DNA of 64,000 bases. It comes from Sipunculus nudus (Eukaryota; Annelida; Sipuncula; Golfingiida; Sipunculidae). How positions within the stretch are numbered: the first letter of the stretch is position 1; each line of letters begins with the position of its first letter. The notes under the pieces are model-generated. The model saw only the letters and a list, made by a program, of their open reading frames with translations, was not told the origin of the DNA and did not search any database. The stretch covers positions 6,316,979-6,380,978 of the forward strand of contig CM049321.1 in the NCBI GenBank assembly GCA_026874595.1, given 5' to 3'. Positions 1 through 12,560 of the stretch are shown here, in pieces. The position numbers and the translations under genes are program-made.

Positions 1-2745
1 GCCTGTTTAATAGGGGAAGCATCTCCTACGTCTACATCATGCTGTAGTACATTAGTTCTACTGGGGACATCAGGAAATAAAGAGCCATAATTTATCAGGA
101 TTTCCTTCAACTCTGATAACTGATCGAAATCCAAATGTGACAATTTCTGATCTAAATTATTTAAAATATCAGAGTTGTTCAGTTTTACAGGATGTTCAGT
201 TTTCTTCATGAGAACATCCTCGGCATTCTTTTCAGTTTCTTTAATGAGTACCAAATTTGTTTGGGGAGGACTAGATCGACATGTTTCCGCTGATCTGTCA
301 TGATATTCTTTCAACATATTTATATGACAAAGTTGTTGCGACTTTCTACGATCAGGAGTATCAATTACATAATTCAAATCTGATTTCTTCTCAACAACTT
401 TGTATGGTCCAGAGTATTTTGCTTGCAGGGGATGTCCTGGAATTGGTAATAAAACCAGAACTTTATCACCAGGTTTAAATTCTCTTTTTGTCGTCTTTTT
501 GTCATACCATACTTTCATTTTGTTTTGGGCTTTCTTTAAATGTTCTTGGGCGATTTCATTTGCCCTACTTAATTTCTCCTTGAATTCCTGAACATATTTT
601 AACAAGCTACTTTGACAACTGTTTTCCATCCAAGTGTCTTTTAACACCGCCAGGGGGCCTCTTACACAGTGCCCATACACTAATTCAAAAGGGCTAAACC
701 CTAAGCTTTCTTGCACTGCTTCTCGGGCTGCAAATATCAGAAAGGGTAACCCCTCATCCCACTGGTTCCCAGTGTCAAGACAATAAGCTCTAATCATGTT
801 TTTGAGAGTTTGGTGAAATCGCTCTAGAGCACCTTGACTCTCAGGATGGTAGGCACTGGATTTGTAGTGTTTTATGCCTAGCTCTGCCATAACCTGGGCA
901 AATATATTTGACATGAAATTTGAACCTTGATCCGTTTGTATTGTTCTTGGTAAGCCAAAAGTAGTAAAAAATGTAACCAGAGCTTCAACAATTTTCTTTG
1001 CAGATATAGTTCTAAGAGGAATAGCTTCTGGAAATCTAGTTGCAGTACACATGATTGTTAGAACATATTCATTGCCATGTTTAGTTTTTCTTAGGGGTCC
1101 TACACAGTCAAGTATTATTGATTCAAACGCATCATGTGTTGTTGGTATGGGCGAGAGTGGCGCAAGACTAATTTGGTGGGTTGGTTTTCCAATCATTTGA
1201 CACACATGACAAGTTTTACAGTATTTCGCCACGTCTCGTTTTAACTTGGGCCAATAGAAATGTTGGAGAATTTTGTGTTTGGTTTTCCTGACACCCAAAT
1301 GTCCTGCCATAGGATGATCATGTGCAAGTTTTAAGATTTCTGGGCGATACTCGGGGGGAACTACAATTTGATTAAGAGTTTTCCACGTTCCGTCCGCTGG
1401 TATGGTGGGAGGTCTATATTTTCTGACTAGTACATCATTCTGTAAGGTGAAACAAGTTGGAACTTTATCTGCTTCCTCTTTAGTCAAGGCATTTTCTCTA
1501 AGGGAGGCAATATCAGGATCTTTCTTTTGCATTTCTATCAAATCATCAGTTTTCATGCTAACTTCTACATTCTTTACACTCCTATCCTTCTTTAACTGTT
1601 CATGCCCATTTTGATCAGGCGATTTCACGCCGTTTGTACTCCTTTGGAGATTTCTATTCAGGGTCTGTTTGCCCTGTACTACATTTGTAGTAGAGTCCTT
1701 TGGACTGGGTGTGCCACGTGGGTCACATGCGGGCGATTTAATATTTACTCGCGTAACGGGCTTTAAGCCACTGACGTCATCGTTTGAATGCGCCATAAAG
1801 GTTTGCGAGAGGTCAAGTACAGAACTCTCTGGTTTCAGACTTGCCTTTTTACTCATCGCTCGAATCACTACACAGCCTGGAAATACGCCCGGAAACTCCT
1901 GCTGGAGCAGGTCTGTGTCCCTATCAGTGCTCGGCAATTTTGTCATTCTGGGATCAATTTTCACTCTGTCACCAGCTAAATCGTTGCCTAGGAGGAGCGA
2001 AACGCCCTCTACTGGTAACTTTGAACAAACTCCTACAGTTACAAATTCAGAGACTAAATCAGATTCTAGTTTCACTCTGTGTAATGGAACTTCTAAAAAT
2101 TCCGAATTAACGCCCTGGACTAGAACTGAACACCCCGCGTAACTCTCTTGAGAGAAGGGAAGAACAGATTTCAAAACGAGGCTTTGGGTTGCCCCGGTAT
2201 CCCTTAAGATTTTAACACGGGCCTTTCTTGCATGGTTACCCTCTAACTGAACAAAGCCATCTGACACAAAGGGCTGAAAGCTCTCGTGGACAGGGCTTTG
2301 TGTTTCACCTTTAGTCTCTAGTTTACTGGGCATTGTTACCGGTTTCATGCCTTGCGTAACAGTTAACGCATTAGGTTTAGGCTTACTTTGACCGTATCTT
2401 TTTCTATAACACTCAGATTCAGTATGCCCCTTGAACTCACAGAATGTACAATATTTGGGTCCAGTCCTAGGTTGTCCCTCTTTATGTTGAGCAGGAGAGT
2501 CAGATTGACTTTTACACTGGGGTTTACCATGATCGGACTGTGGTTTACCTGAGCCGGAGTGACCCCGATAGTAGGGACTACCCTTTCTCCGACCCAGTTT
2601 TGGGCTTTTGCTACCTTCTCTTTTCTCACCATACCTCCTCCTGTGACTGGTATAACTGGGGCGGTGCGTCAAGGCAAATTTATCTGCCAGGACACCAGCC
2701 TCGTTTACATTCCTTACTTTATGTTCATCCAAAATATTTTAATGT
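1..2745 (-). mobile_element. Ty3/gypsy-type retrotransposon pol region: zinc knuckle, protease, integrase, start of RT (Gmr1-like order)
   Basis: Read on the minus strand this is one long open frame running off the left window edge. In order it shows a basic Arg/Gly/Ser-rich linker, a CX2CX4HX4C zinc knuckle (2409-2450), an aspartic protease active site DTGA (DTG at 2193-2201), an HHCC integrase zinc finger (about 1195-1325), and a DD35E integrase core with D near 1110, D near 930 and E near 825. After the integrase tail comes the acidic segment that precedes reverse transcriptase; RT itself lies beyond position 1. Integrase before RT is the Ty1/copia-like order, known in Ty3/gypsy elements only in the Gmr1-like group. 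I saw no stop codon in this frame, so the insertion looks fairly young, although gag upstream is in a different frame. The product would be a polyprotein for particle assembly, reverse transcription and integration. Confidence 0.85.
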
Positions 2746-3568
2746 CACTACGGATATGCCTTTTGAACTCTTCTATCAAAATTAGTTGTTTGAGTTTTTC
2801 AAAATCCTGATCAATTTTCATAGACTGACACCATCTATTAAATGCACTTTCTTTGTCTCTAGCATATTCAACATGAGTTTGATTTTCTCTTTTGGTGGCA
2901 TTCCTAAATTTTAAGCGATACGCTTCGGGGACTAATTCATAGGCTCTCAGAATGACCTCTTTTACAGTGTCGTAATCCCTGCATTGTTCGTCTGTGAGCG
3001 CAGTGTAAACGTCCTGTGCGCGACCAACCAGAACGCTTTGTAACAACAGGGTCCACAGGCCTTTAGGCCAAGCCATTAAAGTGGCCACCCGTTCAAAATA
3101 ACTGAAATAACGCTCCACTTCGTTTTCATTGAAGGGAGGTACTTTTGTCGAATTTCTGAATAGGAATTCAGACGGCTCATGTGCTTTACGATTTTGAGGA
3201 TTTTGTAACTCTAACTCTTTCAACTTAATTTGCGTTTCTCTTTCGATTTCACATCTACGGATTTCCGCTTCATATTTCAATTTAAGTTCATACTTTCTCA
3301 ATTCTAGTTCTATCGGGTCAATAGCCGTTGCCCCAAGAGGTTCCTTAATAGGTTTTTCCTCCAAATCAGATTCCTCTTTACTTTCTACATCGCCATATAA
3401 GGATTTCTTAAGTACATTTCTTAAACCCTCTACAGTGCATACATCCATGATGTCAATATTTAAATGTAGAGCAACAATTTCAAGTTCATTTTTCTTTAAC
3501 GTATACAATAAGCTCCTATTTTCTCTTAATTGTGGTATAATTTCATTTGGTTTAAATTCCGTACCCAT
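2714..3568 (-). CDS. Retrotransposon Gag-like protein (284 aa, frame-shifted before its nucleocapsid part)
   Basis: The ATG at 3568 opens a 284-codon frame. Residues about 1-80 are an N-terminal alpha-helical segment, residues about 90-150 are a highly charged coiled coil rich in Glu/Lys/Arg, and residues about 155-275 match the capsid-type domain of LTR retrotransposons (a PPF start, conserved aromatic and Trp residues, a VLVGRAQDVYTAL-type helix). The frame ends at 2714 in sequence that still looks like gag; the rest of the capsid domain, the basic linker and the zinc knuckle continue in another frame. I therefore infer a one-base indel near 2735-2745 rather than a normal gag end. No canonical X XXY YYZ slippery heptamer was seen there, so programmed frameshifting is less likely but not excluded. 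It would form the structural core of the retroelement particle. Confidence 0.8.
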   Translation of the reverse strand: MGTEFKPNEIIPQLRENRSLLYTLKKNELEIVALHLNIDIMDVCTVEGLRNVLKKSLYGDVESKEESDLEEKPIKEPLGATAIDPIELELRKYELKLKYEAEIRRCEIERETQIKLKELELQNPQNRKAHEPSEFLFRNSTKVPPFNENEVERYFSYFERVATLMAWPKGLWTLLLQSVLVGRAQDVYTALTDEQCRDYDTVKEVILRAYELVPEAYRLKFRNATKRENQTHVEYARDKESAFNRWCQSMKIDQDFEKLKQLILIEEFKRHIRSDIKIFWMNIK

Positions 3569-3726
3569 ATTTGGAAAGTATCAAGATAACGTGTCTGAGA
3601 AATATACGAGTTCAATTGCAGTTAAATACTAGTACAATAACTAGAAGTTATAGAGACCACTGTGAAATTTTACATCCAAATGTAGCCGTTATTACGAAAT
3701 ACAGGGTCTCGTCGCGGTCGCCATTA
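3569..3726 (-). other. Retrotransposon leader with putative tRNA primer-binding site
   Basis: Between the gag start and the LTR is a leader of about 155 bp. On the minus strand the sequence TGGCGACCGCGACGAGACC (3705-3723) begins with TGG and sits three bases inside the putative LTR end, as a primer-binding site complementary to a tRNA 3' CCA end should. I cannot name the tRNA from the sequence alone. Confidence 0.5.
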
Positions 3727-4750
3727 TGTTACGGTCCCTTTTCACACCCAAACAACTCAGGCCGAACTGTAACACATATACTCAGACACGTTCTCTTCAA
3801 ATGAAAACGTAACCAAAATATGGGTGCAAAAACAGTACTATATTACTAGATTACAATATTTACATTCATACACAAATAATATAATAGTCAATACATAACG
3901 TAATTTATAACCAAGTCTCTGACGAAAACTGAGTCTCTAAATAACGAACTGTAACGAAATACTTAACTGAATCCGGTATACGAGAAACTGAAGTCCATCA
4001 TCAACACATAATTCGGGCACACACAAAACTGAAGTCCTGTATTAATCCATGTGGCACCAAACAAACATAAAGTCTCTCCTCTTCCTAAATAATAAAGTTC
4101 ATGGCGTGGTTCATGGCATTCCGTGGGCTTGGGGACCAAGAGCCCACGGTCACGGTCCCCGGGGAAAACTGTAACGTTGCGTAGCAAAGTCAATAGTCCC
4201 GCCTCGTACTGCAGGCGAGTTCGTTTTATAGGCTTTCAACAATGGGTGAAAACCGCAGAAGTTTGTGGTTTTGCTTGAGAGAAACGATAGCGCCGGCAGA
4301 ACTGCAAAACCAGTACTGAATGGTCCAAGAATAGTTTTTATGTTTCTAAAAGCGCGTCAGTAGTCACTGATAGCGGGGTGGATCCATAAGCGTGGAAACG
4401 GGGGCGGCCACACCACTTCGTGGCGCCATCCTCCGATGTCCGGGTGACGTCCATGCAACAACGGTTTAATCAAGACCTGATTTATTCATAAATTGAGTAA
4501 AGACTGATTGAATGACTTATCTGGCCGATGCTCTCTGCAAAAATTACCTTACCAGTAGATGTGTTTATAGGCGACAAGATGAAACAAGCACCGGGGATGT
4601 GGCATACAGGTATTAATTTACATGACGCAGCAGCAGACTACATAGAGTGACAGGTACTGAGTTCACGCATTCACAGAGTTCTCGACTGGAGTTCGAGGGA
4701 ATGAATAATCCGTCGACGCCCTTCGAGAGACAGTTAAGACAGCTCTTCTT
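3727..4750 (-). repeat. Probable 5' LTR of the minus-strand gypsy-type element
   Basis: The LTR would start next to the primer-binding site; its inner edge on the plus strand reads TGTTACGG, fitting a TG...CA LTR end. A minus-strand TATAAAA lies at 4224-4230, a plausible promoter inside the LTR. The outer boundary cannot be placed because the partner LTR lies left of the window; 4750 is only an approximate limit, just before a C-rich tract. No host coding sequence is visible. Confidence 0.45.
4224..4230 (-). promoter_or_regulatory. TATA box of the putative LTR promoter
   Basis: TATAAAA on the minus strand, about 500 bp upstream of the putative primer-binding site. It fits initiation inside the LTR with the R-U5 part toward 3727. 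Position and motif are seen; the role is inferred. Confidence 0.35.
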
Positions 4751-7700
4751 TCCAAATTGCTAATACCGTATTTTACGTAATAAGCGCCCCCCCCCCACCC
4801 CGCGGTTTTGGGAGATCACTTTAAGAAAACTAAGGGATGAGCCATCCTAACCTCACTTTTCTCCCTCTCCAATATAACATGTGGCAACGTAATGCTTTCA
4901 TTTCTCACCGCCAAACTTAAAAGTTCCCGCCAGTTTTTATTCCATCTCCGTTAGGCTTTCTCATCTAATATAACGATAATATTAGTAACACACAACAGAA
5001 TCAGTGGTCAAGTGTGTCATAGATAATATTGACTGTGTCCCTGAAGGCCGACCCTGCAGGTGGCCATGCTGATCGGGGGACCTGAATTCAGGTACGTATG
5101 ATGTGTATTATGCAATGAAATATATATACCTACCGTATTTGCTCGTGTACAGGACGATAAATTTTATCCTAAAATATTTGGCAAAGAAGGGCGGTCGCCT
5201 TATATACGGGTACAGGGTTTTTAGCGTCCTCAGGGCCGCCAAGGATAATTTACGGCAATCAGCATTATTACGTCGGTCGAACTGGACGCCGTGAATATCG
5301 GTGATCATGTCCGTATGGTGGTAATATACACTCAATATAGAACATTATAATGCTTTGATTTTGTCTGAATTTATCGTTTATACATCAAATTTACATGTCC
5401 ACATTGTTGAATAATTGGTAAGAAAAGGTTTGCCTTTGCCGCATTGACACAAGGATTTTAACTTAATCAATACATGAAAGCCCTTCTGACTGTTGAGCCA
5501 GTGATTTTCCGCGATCGCGGACGGAATCGCGGAACTGACAGACCGAAACGGAATTCCCAGTCCTGAAAATATATAAGTTTTAATGTATTTTTTGCCAAAA
5601 ATATCTTGGCAATTCACGTGAAACATGTATGCAGTGATATAATTGCCGATGCCGCTAACAGCGTGCTGGGCTTACCCATTACTCAAGATCCCAGAGCCCT
5701 GGGTTTATTCGTGTGTATACAGCGCTCGCACAATGGATGCTTGGAGCTTGCCTACTTGGCTTAATGCCATCCAGTAGCACGTAATATGCATATTAAAACA
5801 AGGATGTTTTTTCATATGGTGCCGTATTAACCGCGTAAAAAGTTCACGGGTCCAGAGAATGCGGACGTTGTCAGCTGGCTTGCACACTGACATACCCGGA
5901 GACTCGCACATGGCACTTCGATTACAAGACAGTAAGTAACGCGCTATAATTATAAATATGAAGCGGCCTTTCCTCAGGTGACGCGACATTCAATGTTTGT
6001 CAAGCTTGTATTATTGGACTACGTCAAGAAATGAACGTATTATAACGGGTCAACAAGGTTCAAGAAAGGGACCGTGTTTCCGCGGGATATAAATATGACG
6101 AATTTTCTCACAAATTTTAAAACAAAACCCCGGATTTGGTGCGTATACGCACTGAATTTAATATAATACGCTGGAGTCTGAGGGCCAGTATTTCAGCTTT
6201 TCTTTTAATTTTTGCATGTAATATCATGCACAATGAAGGACAAAAAGGACAATTATTGGCGATGCCATTCCATGTCATACATCGGCTCAGCTGTCAAAGG
6301 TATTTGCGCAAGGTGGCTGACATATTCGGGGTACCGACGTCCCGTATTAAATACTGTTTTACATACTTTTATATGAACATTTTATATATTCTACTACCTT
6401 ATTAGGCGGAGACTTTTATTAAAGAGTTCATTTATTACCATCCTTATTTTTCCTCTTCACTTGCAAAGGAAATCTCGAACTGCAGTCATTCATACAATTC
6501 TCTCATAAGTCACAAAATAAAATCGTCTGCAAATCGGTATCACTTGGATAAGTTATTATTTTTCACACAACCATCGCTAAAAGATCGTTGTTTTTTTTTC
6601 TGAATTGTCCTAAATGTGCTGTGAAGTCAAACACGTGTACACGAGCCGCAGTGTTAAATAAGAGGATCGTAACGCACATTGGAAATTGTCAGATGTGGGG
6701 TTGGGGGTGGGGGTAGGGCGCTTATTAGGGCAAAAAATATTTGAAAATATACATATATAGATAGAATAAATATATTTATGACGAGGAGGCCGCACCTGGA
6801 GATATATCTATGTATGTGGTGCGGATATGCATAAATCTGACATAGTGAGGTTCTTTTACATAGTCTGTTTCTGTTATTTAATGTTTGATATTATAAGATC
6901 AATAATATCTTCTTATCTAAGATTCTTCAGTTACTGGATACAAATTCGAAACTTTTTTTCATGTCACCATGAATCTTACATATCATTTTATCAAATATCA
7001 CGAACCAAACTTGTTTCCCGTAAAAGTGATATTCAATATTAATGATGAACTAAAATCAACGAATGATGACAACTTTGAGATACTTGCAAATGAATGTTCA
7101 CTTTCATTGAATGTCATTACATATTTTAACTTTATTGTTGTTTAATTATCCACAGAACAGGGATATACGTGTTTGACTGTCCTCTCCTGGACAGCTAGGC
7201 AATCGTTGTGCCAAATACCAATCTGTAAATACAATACATGAATGCATTTATGTACATATAATACATAAATATTAATGTATACATGCAAACACATAAATTT
7301 ACAGATTGGTCAAAATTTTAAGGCAGAGCTAGCTGTGGGCATATTTTCTGACAATTTCACTTTTGTCTTTTAATTTTTAGAGGATGCATGCTGTTCTAGC
7401 TGACAATCGCTTAACGTAAATGGGCCCAATCCGCACATGTAGCTGTATTTATAAGAAAAAAAAAGAATAAGACAAAACATGTGCTCAGATAAACTTGCAA
7501 TATAGTGCCACCACCACAAGCGTGATATGACTAAATCACCTGGCAACGATGAACAAACCATTCCAGGAATCAGATTAACAGAGTGTCATAGGTTTATAAT
7601 ATCATTTTGATTAGAACCTTTTAAATGCGAAATGTTAATTTTCTGGGATTACTTTTTTTTCAAATGATAGGAAACACAGTCATAGGCAGCATATTGAAAC

Positions 7701-10700
7701 GAAGTATGTTGTGTATCAGAGCCTTTTATTTGCTAAAAAGTGTTTTTATTTAGTAACACATGCATCACGTTTTGCCCTTGATTTATCCACCAAAAATATA
7801 CATAGGAAAAAATATATAAGGAGCGTGTTGTTTAATAAATATCCAATTCACGCTCTCCAGACTTACCACGCAGATTTCGGACGGACAGACACTGCTGATA
7901 CCGTCATACGACCCGTCTATGAGATGGGCGTATAAAAGTATTAAATACATACTTTATTGCAAAATAAAAACAAAAACAAGCTAAATATAGTTGAATTTGC
8001 AAGCAATCTCAAGCTTCCCCTGCAGAGAGTCAGGAAACAGTAATCTGCTCATAAGTTTAAAAATTGCTTAGAGACAATGGGTACGTTTAATTATATTCTT
8101 AAAAAAATATATGGGAATTATGGTCAGTTGTAGGTTAACCAAAAGCTGCATAAATGTGATTGATCCAGTCAAGCATGCAAGCATTTCTGAACTCAGATTA
8201 GTATGAACAATATTAAGAACTAACCTGTGAAACTGAAGCTGTAGGCATAATGATAGAACTAGCAGTCATCAGATGATGTATAATATGAGCTGAAGATGGA
8301 CTGTTCAAGATTATTGAGCAGTGGGTCCAGGTAGTTGTAATATATCTGTAGTACACCAGTTACTGTGATTTGATTAAAAATACTGACATATATGGTGTCT
8401 AGGAGTGTTCTGTCAATGTATTTTTTTTAATTTAATGTGAATATCTGCATCTTTAAGGATATGACCCAATTTACATGCACAGATTGACCCAAAGTTAATC
8501 AACTTGTTAGAACGGTACTCTCAAGGTATTTACATAGTTTGGTACAAATCAGATATATGGTTAAGTCTCAAGCATGAGCGCAAAGAAAACTGCACGTTAA
8601 GCTAATTAGAATAATTAAGCTGTAGAAACAACTCTTGGAATCTTATCAGGTCCTGCCTCTTACTTAGTAAGAACACGTATGAAGTTACCGCCTGATTGGC
8701 CCTGCAGAACTTGACTTATCAAGGTGGCAAGATAATACATGTGGGAAGGTGATTAATACGCAAAAAAGGTATAATTAAGCAAATTAGGCATACATATACA
8801 AACGAGTTCATTAGTTTTCATTAGAATCTGGTTATAAAAAATTGTTATAAAAAAAAAGTTGAGTAATAAATTTTGCTTGGTGTCTCAAAGCAAATCATCA
8901 CGCTCAGTCACTTCAGATACTGAGGCCACGTTTATGAAAGTCCCAATGGTGGCCTTATTACATGAGTCCTTCTGTACGTCTACATTGTCTCGCATGAAAA
9001 ATTTGCTGCATGTTAAATTAAAAATACTAAACGTATTACTTACGCTTGCTTTTGTTTCTTTTTTTCATTAATTTTCCCTTTTAAAATTATGGAACTTGTT
9101 GGTCCTATTCAAAAACAATTTTGAAATATAACGGAACTTGTTGGTCCTACTTAATAACAATGGAAAATAGAAAATTTACACTTTGATCTAATGACATCAA
9201 TATTATGTACCTTACATTTCTTTACGGAAGGTTTTGCCCAATTAGTAATAATCCCGATTTTTCAATAAAACAAACCTCATAAATCCAGTAACGTATGTTG
9301 GATATATATTCAAAGAGTACTGTAATATTTGATGAATACTAAAATTGAGTCAATTAATAATTTGACAGCGACTCAGAATGAGCGAAAGAAAGGAGCACAT
9401 GAAAAAATGATGTTCAGTATGCTTTTTTGCTTGCTGGTTTCTAGCGCGATGACATTTCAGCTTGCATAGAAAACCGGCCTTATAGTTTTGAGGAAGGCAA
9501 GAAAGCCAGTTCCCTGCATTCAATATTGTCATGATTAACGAATACATGCTGGAAACAGATATTTGGGTAGATTCTAAGTAATATCATACTTCGGCACTGT
9601 AAAAAAAGTCATATATGTTATATAATAATAAATAGGCTGCCATTTATGTACATGACTGCCTCTATAATGACAGAATAAAGTGTGTACGTAGCGAAAACTT
9701 TATTTTACACTCTCATTACTGTAGTAAGTCTGCATTTTTCATTCTACATTTTATACCAAAACGTTGCATGTTTAAATTGATCAAAATGTTGTATAAGTTA
9801 AGGACAACAATAATATATGATTTGTTGAATGAAAATATATTGATGCAAACATATTTTTCGTCTTCTGAGACAAGTGTTCCTAATTTAATGATTATTCATT
9901 TGGAAGGCAATCGTATTATGGCGGTTCTGGAGATATTTATCAAATCGTAAACACTGTAAACATTACCTGTCCAGTGCTGTGTTTAATTGTTCACCATACA
10001 ATTTTACTGGCTGCATCAGTATTGCCTTGTTTCTTTTTTATTATGGTTCCAGTTGACTTCGAACGACAAACCAAAACAATAAATTTTGACTCGAAATATT
10101 AACAAACACATTATGTTTTCATTTTTAACAAATTGATTGCCAGACACATGTTCGCTAAAAGTGCAAGGATTATACTCACGGACCCAGGCAACCCCGACAG
10201 CTGCAATGGTTTTCAAACTCGGTGCTAATTATCTGGTAAGCTACCAATAACACAGGAGCAATAACACTTAAGGGAGCTGTGATGTTGGGCACTTGGCCAG
10301 ATGACCCCATCCTAGTCAGGGCATGCCCTTTGCATTCCTGGTTTCATACCCTTCACGTCCACACACGCACAAAGACTTACAATTGATTCAAATAAAGATT
10401 TATATTTATTGTAAATGATGAACAAATCTAAAAAGTCCATTGTGCGATTGCTCAACTGAGAGAAAAAAAAGTGACTTATAGGCACTATCATATGAACACA
10501 ACTAAAACTATGCAATGTTATATTGTAACTGTAAACAATCATCCTGTAGTGTGTCAGTATCACATATAAATATCTACAGGTTTCATCACTCAATTCCAAT
10601 ACATAATATACAGCTTTGCATGTACAGATCAGAGAGCATAATTGTGTCTTTCGAAGCCATACTAAAAATGCTCCAATAGGGAGACCGCTAAAGATTAAGG

Positions 10701-10943
10701 CGACTATATGTGCTCATCCTAATATTTCAACAGTTTTTAGAGATAAAACATCGAACATTGATCGATTTGCATTATTAACCATTTTGATTAGATAAGAATG
10801 ACTTGTTTACTGGCCATATTTTTTCCATATAAACGTTACAACGTGCCCCGAAGAACTAAAATAAATATGGCCCCCTTATATACTCTTAGTAGGGTTATAT
10901 ATATACCATATGTTAAAAATATAATATATATATGTGTATCAGT

Positions 10944-10945
<2 letters not shown>
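4751..10945. other. Non-coding region, about 6.2 kb
   Basis: Only short, unsupported open frames occur on both strands, with no splice-bounded conserved coding segment that I recognise. It is AT-rich, with C- or G-rich runs at 4790-4801 and 6697-6717. The motif AATAAGCGCCC occurs at about 4778 on the plus strand and near 6716-6726 on the minus strand, possibly the ends of a decayed MITE-like unit. A related sequence (ACCGTATTTGCTCGTGTA) lies near 5152. Two short direct copies of GGAACTTGTTGGTCCTA occur between 9090 and 9150. The rest is featureless to me. Confidence 0.6.
7217..7310. repeat. Perfect 14-bp inverted repeat, AT-rich hairpin
   Basis: ACCAATCTGTAAAT at 7217-7230 is the exact reverse complement of 7297-7310. 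The intervening ~66 bases are AT-rich and partly self-complementary, so the whole could fold as a long hairpin. It could be a tiny MITE or simply a fold-back sequence. Confidence 0.6.

Positions 10946-11011
<66 letters not shown>
10946..11011. repeat. (TA)n microsatellite at the truncated end of the second LTR element
   Basis: About 33 TA units. The recognisable 5' LTR of the plus-strand element starts directly after it, so the outer part of that LTR has been lost or replaced by the microsatellite. Confidence 0.9.
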
Positions 11012-11014
<3 letters not shown>

Positions 11015-11640
11015 CCAGTCTGCATTTTCTACGGTGGAGACAGCTGTGATGTGATGTTTATTAGCGTGAATGGTCGGTGTATGAGGAAGCTAAATCAAAT
11101 AGCGCATTTTGCCGACGGACTGGTAATCTGGCGGATTGATACTTGTTGTGTGCTTTTACAGGAACAGACCGAGGATTATATGTATACGCATTGCGGTAGA
11201 GGTACTGGACATTGTTGTTTGGAAGCTTATACTGATACCAGATACCAGAGACTGTGATTCAACCCTCAGAAGGAATAGCCTGTGTGCGATACGTGGACTA
11301 TGAAACGTGTATACACAGCGAGAGATTGAGGATTATAGAAATACAGGACAGGGTTACATCCCGGTGTTACGTTTGTGCGCGATAGCCAAGTGGTTAGGAA
11401 CCGACTGATCAGGAACTTAGCTATTTACGCCTTGATTGGAATCTGTGTATATATGTGATTACATTGATTGATGGTGTAAACGGAGCGCCTCACCAGAGCA
11501 TGTGTGTAACTAACTTGAATATATATATTTGTTTTGTTAACACAGGGCTTGTTCCTTTTTTGGAGTGTACGCATGTATGTGTTAAGCCTGTATGTTTGAT
11601 TCTTAAAAAATTCTGGATGTTCCAATCTTTAACAGTGTGA
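11012..11640 (+). repeat. 5' LTR (truncated) of decayed gypsy-type element
   Basis: This block aligns by eye with 15780-16400: both contain GGAACAGACCGAGGA, then CACAGCGAGAGATTGAGGAT, then the GTTAGGAACCGA-type motif, in the same order and spacing. The corresponding first ~500 bp of the 3' copy (15271-15780) are absent here. The two copies differ at many sites, so insertion is old. Confidence 0.75.
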
Positions 11641-11839
11641 CATTAAATAGCGAACATGCTCTCAGGATTGATTCAGCCGTTTGATAGCGAACACCCTCTC
11701 ATGAAATTTATTTCCTGAGTATTGGGTGAAATGTTTATACTGATTATTGATATAAATTCTTTGAACTGTTATATGTTTTGCAATAATTGAACTTGAAAGT
11801 TACTACTGAGACTTTAAGTCAAGCATAAGGGTATACAGA

Positions 11840-12560
11840 CGATGCAAGAATTTGTTTACAAGCGTTCAGAGGCTTCAGAAGCCAAGCAGCGGGAAGATTC
11901 CGAGCGCGATGAGAGTGTTTGATGGATATAGACATAACGTGATAGGAGAGAGAGAGATTTAACGGGAACGCGAAGCAGCAGATGGTGCACATGAAATAGA
12001 AGAGGAAGCCAGAGCCCTCGAGATAGAGGTGCTGAAGTTGAAATCAGCATCCAGTGCGAGCGATGTGGGTGATAGTAAACACAGAAGGAGTAGGTTCCGA
12101 AACTCAAGCTCTCTCCATGTGACAAGAAGAGCGACAGACTAGACGCGTTTTGGAGCGTTTTCAGCGTTTTGCGCTGTGTCAAAACTACGATCATGAAAGC
12201 TTGGCTTTGTACTTAAAACCTTTGTTGCGTGGTCAGGCGCTTGACACTTAATCTCAGATGGCAGTTGGTGACCCCATTAACTATGAAAAGCTTAAGGTTG
12301 CTCTTTCTATCGTAACAAGTTTCGTACTTGTAGGCCAAAGCGAGGCGAAATTCCCAGTCAGTTCGAGGTACGACCTAGCGGATACATTGACCATTGGATC
12401 GATATGGCAGGTATAGGTGAATTGCCGATGCGGAAACAGTACTTATACTGTTGCAGCAAGGACCTCTCTGTGTTTTTAAAAAAGAGAGACAGTGTCGCGA
12501 TATAGAAAGCATGGTCGAGATGGCCGAGCATTATACGGAGGCCTACGGCTTACACAGTTT
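11840..12560 (+). pseudogene. Decayed Gag region of plus-strand LTR element
   Basis: Translation in shifting frames gives recognisable gag-like pieces, best at about 12135-12250, where a helix-rich segment ends in an LLRGQALDT-type motif typical of retrotransposon capsid domains. Stops and frameshifts interrupt it throughout. An early open stretch starts near 11841 (MQEFVYKRSE). The region is a relic of the particle protein and cannot encode a full product. Confidence 0.55.

Noticed and set aside
1669-2142. 157-codon plus-strand frame
   Set aside because: It lies opposite the protease region of the minus-strand retrotransposon frame, whose DTGA and zinc-knuckle motifs are clear; the plus frame is a shadow.
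2363-2632. 89-codon minus-strand frame overlapping the zinc knuckle
   Set aside because: The frame beside it on the same strand carries the CX2CX4HX4C motif and continues into the protease; this one does not.
2735-2745. Programmed -1 frameshift between gag and pol
   Set aside because: The frame change falls inside the capsid-like domain before the nucleocapsid and no canonical slippery heptamer was seen; an indel is simpler.
10798-11049. Frames rich in alternating Ile-Tyr, here and at 27015, 32795, 40269, 44516, 47015 and 55167
   Set aside because: They translate (TA)n microsatellites.
11856-12194. 112-codon minus-strand frame
   Set aside because: Opposite the decayed gag of the plus-strand LTR element; serine- and leucine-rich shadow with no motif.
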